This document shows positions 54,680-64,000 of a stretch of DNA of 64,000 nucleotides, in pieces. Position 1 is the stretch's first letter, and each line of letters begins with the position of its first letter. The notes beneath the pieces are model-generated. The model was not told the DNA's origin, ran no database searches, and was given only the letters and a program-made list of their open reading frames with translations. This DNA comes from Asterias amurensis (lineage: Eukaryota; Echinodermata; Asteroidea; Forcipulatida; Asteriidae), in assembly GCF_032118995.1 (NCBI RefSeq), contig NC_092665.1, positions 4,686,001-4,750,000 of the forward strand. The letters are read 5' to 3'. The position numbers and the translations under genes are program-made.

Positions 54680-57049
54680 CCTAAGTTTATCATGTTTATT
54701 ATTAAAAACCCAATCGTTATGTCACAACTGTCTGTTCGTGATTGCAATAAACAGATGACAGGAATCCCAGGATGATGATAATTTCGTACAAAACGAAACG
54801 AGCAACGCTAGGGTAGGTTTGGGTTGTGAGTTATTGTCAAAAACAAAACAAAAATTAAAAAAATTAAATGCAGGATAAAAACACGACCCGAATTAGCAAT
54901 ACAACACGAAAAGTGTGACATAATTATCACAGGTCGTCTTCTTCTTTATCTAAACATCACTTACACTTGAAGGTTTCACCTGTAGCAGCTTTAGCAGAAG
55001 TATGTAGTACAGTTTCTAGACCCATCGTAAGTATATGTAGCACTAGCATGTAGCATGCAGTAGACGACAAACCACACACCACACACACACAATATCAACA
55101 AAATGGCGTTCCGGCCACAAGCAAGTCACCTCCGCTTGTGGCTTAAATCTGTGACGTCGCGGCCGCAGCCACGGCCGCAGCCAAAAGAAAAAAAACATTC
55201 GGACACGACTTCAAAATGGCGCGCACTGCCAGCGGCCGCAGCCGCCGCCGAAGTCGAAACATTCGGACACGGCCTCACTTGCAACATGCTAAATTTCAAA
55301 CTTCCGAGCGTTATTTCACAACGAACAGCATTCATGCGCACAAAGTTTAGAACGTAACTTTTGCACTGTCTGTATACGGAGCGTGACAAAATCACATTTC
55401 ACAATGCGCACTGTGTAATAAAAAGAGAGGAAGTAGGATATAAAACAGAGGTCGTAGCATATGTTTTTATCCCCCTAGTAGTTCGAGCTTCTGATTGGTG
55501 GATTAGCGCGTACTGGAAGATAATATAAGTTATCACACAAGCGCGAGTGGAATACGAAAAAATACAGCGCTTCTGCGTCTCATATTTCGGCCTCCGAGTT
55601 GGATATGGGACGCAGACGCTCTATATTTTTTCGTATTCCACTCTGTACGCACACACTATGAGCATGACGCTTAATTTGTAGCACAAAGATTGAATAATAT
55701 TGGCTGAGCTTCTACGACACAGGCCCTGTTCTTTATATACCCATCCCCCACCTACTCCCTTGCAAAAGCCACTGAACAAATAGAACTGTGCACATTAAAA
55801 CTATAAAAATAAATAATGAACTGTCGCAAATGCTTTCAACAGGAGATGTTCTCGAGATCGACGATGATCACAACCCGGATGGTGATGGGGAATTTGTCAA
55901 TGAGGACGCTGCACAAATTGATGATGCTGCTGAGGGTGTCGACATGCGAGCAAGAATAGCACAACTCATTTCTGCACCAGTTGAGCGCCCACAGCATCTT
56001 GCACAACACGACTATTTTTTGTTACACGGTTCTGGGCCAACAGAAAATGAAAATTAAGGCTCGTGCAAAATATATAGCTCTTTGGTATGGAAAAAAAACC
56101 TTTAGGCTACATCCAATACTGAATTCTGTCCAAACCGTGTAAGCCAAATGTAACATTTTTTATCATGATAATTGTCTGTGTTTGTTCGTTCGTTTAGGAA
56201 AGTGTTGACTGAAGGTTCTTACTTTTGGTAAGGTTGACTGTAATGGGTTATATTCTGTTGTATGGTGTTATACAGGACAGCCTCTGCTGGACCTTCACAT
56301 AACTACGACGGACCAACTCACAACTACGACAGACCAACTCACAACTACGACAGACCAACTCACAACTACTACAGACCAACTCACATCTACAACAGACCAA
56401 CTCACAACTACGACAGACCAACTCACAACAAACAACTCACGACTACAACAAAACAACTCACAACTACAACAAACAACTCACGACTACAACAAACAACTCA
56501 CGACTACAACAAACAACTGACAACTACAACAAAACAACTCACAACTTCTCAGGACACAAATCATGTAGTTGTGAGTTGGTCTGTCGTAGTTGTAACTTGG
56601 TCTGTCGTAGTTGTAACTTGGTCCGTCGTAGTTGTGTGAAGGTCCAGCAGAGGCAGTCCTTTGTATGAACACCATACAGCAGCAGAACATAACCCACAGC
56701 CAACTAACCAAAAATAAGAACCTTCAGTCGAAATTTTTCAAAATGAACTAATCAACACAGTCAATTCTCATGAACCAAATTTTACATTTCGCACAACAAT
56801 TAAAGACAATCGAATGACTGACTATGGGTTGTTTAGCAAAATGGTCAGTTTTATTTTTATTCTTCTGCAAGGTAGAGCATCTTCAAATCAGTTTGAGCAA
56901 CAGTTATAATTTGTTTACTGTATGCAGATTTGTGTGTCAAATTTGACACTTCAGGCCTGGTTCAGATTGGTGTTTGCTATATTATAATATTTTTTATCAG
57001 TACATGTACAGGTATGTTTATGAAGGGTGTACATAAATATAATAATAAT

Positions 57050-57083
<34 letters not shown>

Positions 57084-57621
57084 TTAATAATAACAACAAC
57101 AACGACAACAACAACGACAACAACGACAACAACGACAACAACGACAACAACGACAACAACGACAACAACGACAACAACGACAACAACGACAACAACGACA
57201 ACAACGACAACAACGACAACAACGACAACAACGACAACAACGACAACAACGACAACAACGACAACAACGACAACAACGACAACAACGACAACAACGACAA
57301 CAACGACAACAACGACAACAACGACAACAACGACAACAACGACAACAACGACAACAACGACAACAACGACAACAACGACAACAACGACAACAACGACAAC
57401 AACGACAACAACGACAACAACGACAACAACGACAACAACGACAACAACGACAACAACGACAACAACGACAACAACGACAACAACGACAACAACGACAACA
57501 ACGACAACAACGACAACAACGACAACAACGACAACAACAACAACAATAATAATAATTATAATAATAATAATTATAAACAGTGAACAGTGAAGGGAACTTG
57601 TGTGATCCGTTTACTGTTTAA

Positions 57622-58164
57622 ATGTTTCTACCGACGTCCACACACTTTCAAGGGTTGAAAATAGAACAGTTTAAACCAGTCTTTTCAGTCAAAAAACCAA
57701 AGCAAAATGTGTTTACAAATTATGAGAAATATTCCAGCAAGAAAAGGGATGTCAATCATTCAAAAGGGATGTCAAAAGTTGTAGAGACCGACCAGGTCAA
57801 GATCCTTTGGGACTTTAACATTCAGACCGATCATGTTATACCACATAGGCGTCCGGATGTTGTGCTATTAGATAAAACGAAGAAGATGTGTCATCTCATT
57901 GACATAGCTGTGCCAGGTGATATAAGGGTAGCTTCGAAGGAGATGGAAAAGATCGAGAAGTACCAGGACCTGGCTAGGGAACCTCGTAAGATTTGGCAGG
58001 TAAAGGTAAAAGTAGTCCCCGTGGTGGTTGGAGCACTTCGCACCATTCCCAAAGCACTGGGGAAACATCTAGATGAAATAGGGACAAATGTGAGGGTAGA
58101 TCTGTTACAAAAGGCAGCGCTTTTGGGAACAGCGAGGATCCTGAGAAAGACTCTTGAGATCTAA
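57622..58164 (+). pseudogene. Non-LTR retrotransposon 3' ORF fragment, unit 2
   Basis: The translation is the same as the frame at 50029-50571 over all 180 codons, so both carry the same truncated R2-like C-terminus. Confidence 0.75.
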
Positions 58165-58246
58165 GGCTACGGGACGTAGCCCGACTCGAGGAGTTACCGG
58201 CACAAAGGAATATGACATCTTTCTTTTGCATGCTGTGATAAAATGA

Positions 58247-59546
<1,300 letters not shown>

Positions 59547-60664
59547 AATACAAAACATTTACAGGGCGCTATAGAAAGAACAGAGCGCCTAACATTAACA
59601 AAGGGAGGGCAACATAAGGTAGTGTGTCTTGTTCGTAAAGAATGTTCACGTTGTCACCATCTTGGTCATGTTCCCTGTTTCCATAATAGTAATGAATGCT
59701 AACATTCATTGTGCAAACATGGCACCAGCCTTAGTTTGGTTACAATGGAGTATAAAGTCAAGATGGCCACACCGTGATAAAGGTTTATAATCACGCTGTC
59801 ACCATCTCGGTCATGTTCCCTGTTTCCATAACAGTAATGAATGCTAACATTCATTGCGCAAACATGGCACCAGACTATTATTTTGTCCAGCCTCAGTTTT
59901 GTTACAATGAGAATGAATGGAGTAAAATCAAGATGGCCACACCGTAATAAAGCAACATCATAGACGGAGTTTTTGTCAACCAAGATTCTAAAACTAGGAA
60001 TACAAAGATAAACGATGGCCCTAGTTTTTAAAAATGTTTGCTTACAACCAAATTACAAGTTTGCAGAAAAGTCTACTTTGGTGACAAAATCTAGTAGGTC
60101 GGTTGCATGTTTGCTATATTATTCGGCCGTCCATGCCAACCTGCGTGGTCTTGTTATCAACAATGAAAATACATACAATCTGTGACTGGACAATGGCATC
60201 AAAGAGACAATGTAAATACTCCAGATAACGAGGTTTCAGATTGTCAAAGATTTTATAAGCCTCAAAAATAAGAGGTAGGGCCAATAACGATAACCTCTTG
60301 TGAAACAGCAGCAATGACACAAAGGGCTCATGTAGTATTGTCCAAGGTCTTTTACGCAAGCACCGGCTCGCTACTATGAATTCAAGAACTGCATAGTTAC
60401 TATACTGCACGGTATATAACAGTACTTAATACCGTGGGGTCGAAGCATGGTTTTTCGAGGTTGTTGTACCTCATACAACGAGGCTGCAACTAGACTCGGT
60501 ATCAAGTACTGTTATGTACCGTGCGGTATAGTATCTATGCAGTTCGTGAATTCAGAGCTGGCCGGTGCTTGCGTAGAGAGGCTTGGACAAGGCTAGGGCT
60601 CATAAAACCAATTCACCAACACTCTACAAAAACCAGAAACCTGTATGTTGTAATAATAACTTAC

Positions 60665-60805
60665 CCTCAACCATAAGGAAGAACCCGTCTTTGTTCTTCT
60701 GAAGTATCTCAATGACCTTTTCTACCATCTCAGACAATGAGGGCTCACCCCCTACGTCATTCATTCGGTTACCTTCAAATTGCATGTGACTGGGCTCAAA
60801 CAAAC
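60665..60805 (-). CDS. Alkaline phosphatase exon (GLFEP...FFLMVEG), copy B, unit 2
   Basis: Identical to 53069-53209, with the same splice sites. The exon order from the right (63424, 61505, 60805) is the expected minus-strand gene order, so this unit keeps the original gene context and unit 1 carries the extra copy. Confidence 0.85.
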
Positions 60806-61064
60806 CTGAAAGGTAAGCAAAGTTAATACAACTGTCAAATAAAAGTTTCAATATTAAATCGTCCTGGCTTTAGTTACAAAGTTCAAACCTACGCCTTTTC
60901 ACTTTTCCGTGAATAAATCAGATAGTCAAAGGTATCCTCCGTGATTGACTGCTCCCTATTAAGACGGACACGTAATATTATTGTGATATAAAAAAATGAG
61001 TGCAAACAAAGTAATGTAATGATGTACAACCAATACTTTTAGGTTTGCTGGAATATAAAACGTG

Positions 61065-61208
61065 TTAAAGACACTAGACCTTTGGTAACTGTCTAAGACT
61101 AGTCTTAACAAAATTTGAGCTCAATTGGTCTTCGAACTTGCGAGATAATAATGAAAGAAAAAACACCCTTGTCACACGAAGTTGTGTGCTTTCAGATGCT
61201 TGAATTCA
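61065..61208 (+). mobile_element. MITE fragment, unit 2
   Basis: Same as 53469-53612. Confidence 0.72.
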
Positions 61209-61417
61209 AGATCAATTACGGCACCTAGTCTAAATAACGTGCCAAATAAGTGACACAACCTTCGATACCAAAATGAATACATGAACGTTTAGCCCAAGAT
61301 TTATGCGGCGCAAAAGTTGTAGGCACAATCATGTTCCGAACGACATGCCTTGGTTGGCTGTGCCATACAGACGATTGTTCGTACTTCTTCAAATTGGTAC
61401 ATGAAGCAACAACTCAC

Positions 61418-61505
61418 CTAAAAGGTTGTCAGTTTCAAGTGGATTGACGTCTTTAAATTGTTCCAAATTCCACACGTACTTGCTGTTTATCTGCTTGCCA
61501 TTCGT
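61418..61505 (-). pseudogene. Alkaline phosphatase exon (DEWQ-type), copy B, unit 2
   Basis: Same 11 bp deletion as 53822-53909. Confidence 0.8.
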
Positions 61506-61757
61506 CTTAAACAAAACATAATATTGTAAAACAATTAGTGAAACAAATCCTTGCTTGATTGTTTCAATTCGTAGTATATAGCAAGAGCTTCATGTGACCG
61601 AAAGAAAATTAAATGTTGTGGAACTATAACAAACATCTATAAAGTCAAGGTTTGATCAAGTGAAACTATTTTGATGAGAGATACTTCTACAAGAACACAA
61701 CATTTTAAAAGAACATAAACAGACAAGAATAATTAAAGGTGAATAGATTAATGACCA

Positions 61758-62142
61758 TTAAAGACACTGGACTATATTGGTAATTGTCAAAGACCTCTCT
61801 TCTCACTTGGTGTATATCAACATTATGCATAAAATAACAAACCTATGCAAATTTGAGCTCAATTTGTCGGCGAAGTTGCGAGATAATAATGAGAGAAAAA
61901 AACTCCCCTGTCACACGAAATTGTGCGCTTTCAGATGCTTAATTTGGGACCCTCAAAATATAATTATGAGGTCTCGAAATCAAATTCGTGGAAAACTACT
62001 TCTTTCTCGAAAACTACGTTACTTCAGAGGGAGCCGTTTCTCACAATGTTGTATACTATCAACCTCTCCCAATTACTCGTTACCAAGTAAGGTATGCTAA
62101 TAATTATTTTGAGTAATAACCAATAGTGTCCACTGCCTATAA
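61758..62142 (+). mobile_element. MITE of the TTAA family, unit 2
   Basis: Same as 54162-54546. Confidence 0.88.
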
Positions 62143-62179
62143 ATAAGTTTGTCTGGATTGTTGAAGATCATGATCGTTT

Positions 62180-62312
62180 TTACAAATCCAAAATTATGTA
62201 TGATGTTACTAAACATTTGATTGACAAAGCTCCTAGCTTAGGAGTAAAACGTAACTACTAGTACTAAATTACATGTAAAGTATACATTATACATAATTTT
62301 GGATTTGTAAAA
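62180..62312. repeat. Foldback palindrome (complete), copy B
   Basis: Both arms are present; the tandem duplication endpoint (62275) falls at the start of the right arm. Confidence 0.85.
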
Positions 62313-62424
62313 ACGAATCTTTTATTTCAGATTCATTACCACTTTATATTCAGTACATTCCTCCTATCTTCTATAACTACGCACCATGCTGTCTCTATGG
62401 TAATGTCAGCGCCTTGCGGCTCAT

Positions 62425-62710
62425 GGACAGTTATCGATTCACCATTATCGACTTACCAATATTGACTTACCATTGTCGTTTTAGCATTATCTTTTCCCAT
62501 TATCGATTCTCGATTTCTGAATCACAGTTATCTTTTTCCTACTATCGGTTCACCGTTATTGATTCACAGATATTATCGAATCACCATTATCGATTCACCA
62601 ACATCGAATAGTCGTTATTGATTTACAAATATCGACTCACCAATATCGACTAATTATTATCGATCAACCATTATTGATTCACCTTTATCAACTCAGCATT
62701 ATTGATTTCA
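62425..62710. repeat. Expanded minisatellite (tatcgattcacc)
   Basis: About 285 bp of 'attatcgattcacc'-like units against about 115 bp in copy A (25395-25510), showing array growth or loss after duplication. Confidence 0.75.
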
Positions 62711-63254
62711 GTAGCTCGGTTTCTATGGTATCTGGATGGGATCAGAAGCTGTTAAAGCAAAATGGTGCAATAGTCATCAATAATTGGGTTTAAGTTTTAT
62801 CAGGTTTACAAACCAATGAGATTTCGTCCATCAATTCTAGATTCATGAAGAATTAGTATAAAAATGACCGTACCATGAAGTTGGTGGTCGGCATGCAACA
62901 ATGACTAGCAGGAAGGGTATTCTAGGAATCTGCTTCTTAAATAGACGGACACCATGCATAAAGTGATACTGACAAGTTTGAAATAATGGCATTCGCCAGC
63001 CTTTCATTATGTAGCACGCTTGAAAAATTATATAAATTGATTAACTGTTCTATATCGTTCTAATTTAACATCTATTATGTTCTATATCGAGTGCTTCCAG
63101 CTACCTGTTTCATTGCAGGTCAATTTGTGAGATACTCTGATTCAAAAACCAAAATAACCCATGATATTGGTGAGGGTATCGAACAATCAAACGGTACATT
63201 CAGAATAGTGAACGCAAACACTGGTTTGTGTCAATGTTGCAGATTGAACTGTGT
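62711..63254. other. Copy B region with deleted phosphatase exon
   Basis: Parallels 25511-25855 and then 29020-29195. Near 62840 about 100 bp that would encode VIMGGGR...VNLI is missing ('tctagattcatgaagaa' joins the flanks), and the donor is altered to 'ggtttgt'. The 3.15 kb composite insertion of copy A is absent, replaced by about 125 bp of other sequence. Confidence 0.7.
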
Positions 63255-63424
63255 ACCCTGTCCGAGTGTTATGAGTTGCTGAGCGATGTCAATGCAACTG
63301 ATGTCAGTTTCCTTCTGCGGTATATCACAGTCACACTCCCAGTCTCGATGGGGCGAATGTGCGTAAAGTGCGGCAGGGGTAGCGTGTGTCACACGGGCAG
63401 TGGTGACGAATCCCGTTGCATTGC
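63255..63424 (-). CDS. Alkaline phosphatase exon ([12 protein letters not shown]), copy B, intact
   Basis: Acceptor 'tgctttctaaag' then [40 protein letters not shown] and [11 protein letters not shown]. This matches the family segment G.VTTTRV.HATP...YAH...R.W..D...P....GC.DIA.QL. The donor after QQLITLGQ is not a clean GT in the right phase, so the 3' end is uncertain. Upstream exons would lie right of the window. Confidence 0.82.
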
Positions 63425-63600
63425 CTTTAGAAAGCACACAAAGCAACGAAAACCTAAGTAAATAACTAGCATTTATTAGCTATATATTCGATCGATACAA
63501 TTTCCAGAACACAATATTAAAATTATTACAAAACACTTGACAACAAATCAATGAAAGTAAATCATACCTATTATACACACATTGACTGGCAATGAGGTAA

Positions 63601-63722
63601 TTGTACGTCTACCCCCGAGGGACTTTGAGTGACCAGAAGAGGGACCTATTTCCCGAGGCTGAAGGCCAAGGGAAATAGGCCCTCTTCTGGTCACTAACAG
63701 GCCCGAGGGGGGAATTGACGTA
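63601..63722. repeat. Foldback element, copy B
   Basis: Same as 29547-29670, with slightly better matched arms. Confidence 0.8.
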
Positions 63723-64000
63723 CACTAGTACCGAATTGTGCCAGTCAATATTGTGTATTATTATACAGCTCGGTCTTAAATGTGAAATGAGAGCAACACG
63801 TGGAAAAGTAAGGAAGTTTTGTAGTTGCTGTTCACGGTTCAAGTCAAGAGAGGGCGCTGTAACCGGGCACTATTTTCAAAAAACTAGTTCCCGCAAGACA
63901 CATGCAACCGATCACTAGACTAAGCTCATCCCACGAGACCGTGTTTCATCCAACCAGAATATAGAAAAGGCAAGAGGTGTGTTATAAAACATTATATGAA
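63723..64000. other. Unassigned right end of window
   Basis: Parallels 29670-29800 ('gagagcaacacgtggaaaag', 'aagtcaagagagggcgctgt') and then diverges after about 63873. No gene seen. Confidence 0.4.

Overview
The window is animal (eukaryotic) DNA. It has long introns with GT-AG boundaries, tRNA-derived SINEs, LINE 3' ends, several MITE families with TTAA targets, and very long microsatellites. The commonest interspersed repeat, with a core reading like 'gctcaattggtcgtcgaag', is one I associate with sea-star (Asteroidea) genomes. With the secreted collagen-C1q proteins this makes an echinoderm, probably a sea star, the best guess. That assignment is inference; no species is claimed.

Layout. 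(1) 1-1053: remnant of an LTR-like element. (2) 1054-14434: segmental copy 1, holding a dead alkaline phosphatase exon (minus strand), MITEs, a putative promoter and untranslated first exon, an intact C1q-domain collagen gene (CDS 9143-9958) and a THAP-domain remnant. (3) 14435-25130: transposon-rich sequence. It includes a 3.7 kb element (17288-20981) with ~160 bp terminal inverted repeats and a decayed RecQ-like helicase, a foldback element with a minisatellite tip, and an inverted retroelement fragment. (4) 24775-31404, minus strand: scattered exons of one alkaline phosphatase gene copy, interrupted by a 3.1 kb block of Harbinger-like and LINE debris. (5) 30344-44261: segmental copy 2 of region 2, with a second intact C1q gene (CDS 39347-40159). 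(6) 44262-47084: mostly unassigned. (7) 47085-62275: a 7.59 kb unit present twice in tandem and essentially identical, carrying a 3' LINE fragment, kilobase-scale microsatellites and two exons of another alkaline phosphatase copy. (8) 62276-64000: a further exon of that copy and flanking foldback repeats.

Only two genes look intact: the two single-coding-exon C1q/collagen paralogs on the plus strand. Each has a signal peptide, a Gly-X-Y stalk and a C-terminal C1q head. Each seems to be driven by a TATA promoter more than 4 kb upstream, preceded by tandem dyad repeats (three units in copy 1, four in copy 2). Between the paralogs the stalk is nearly unchanged, while the head has many amino-acid changes and few silent ones. 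The alkaline phosphatase exons are all on the minus strand and come from at least three gene copies. No copy is complete here and each shows at least one disabling or missing exon, so they read as decaying tandem paralogs.

Large microsatellite and minisatellite reading frames (for example 50512-51957, 49337-49990, 26297-26875) are repeat artefacts, not genes. All coordinates were read by hand. Splice predictions and repeat boundaries are accurate to a few bases where a motif is named and approximate elsewhere.
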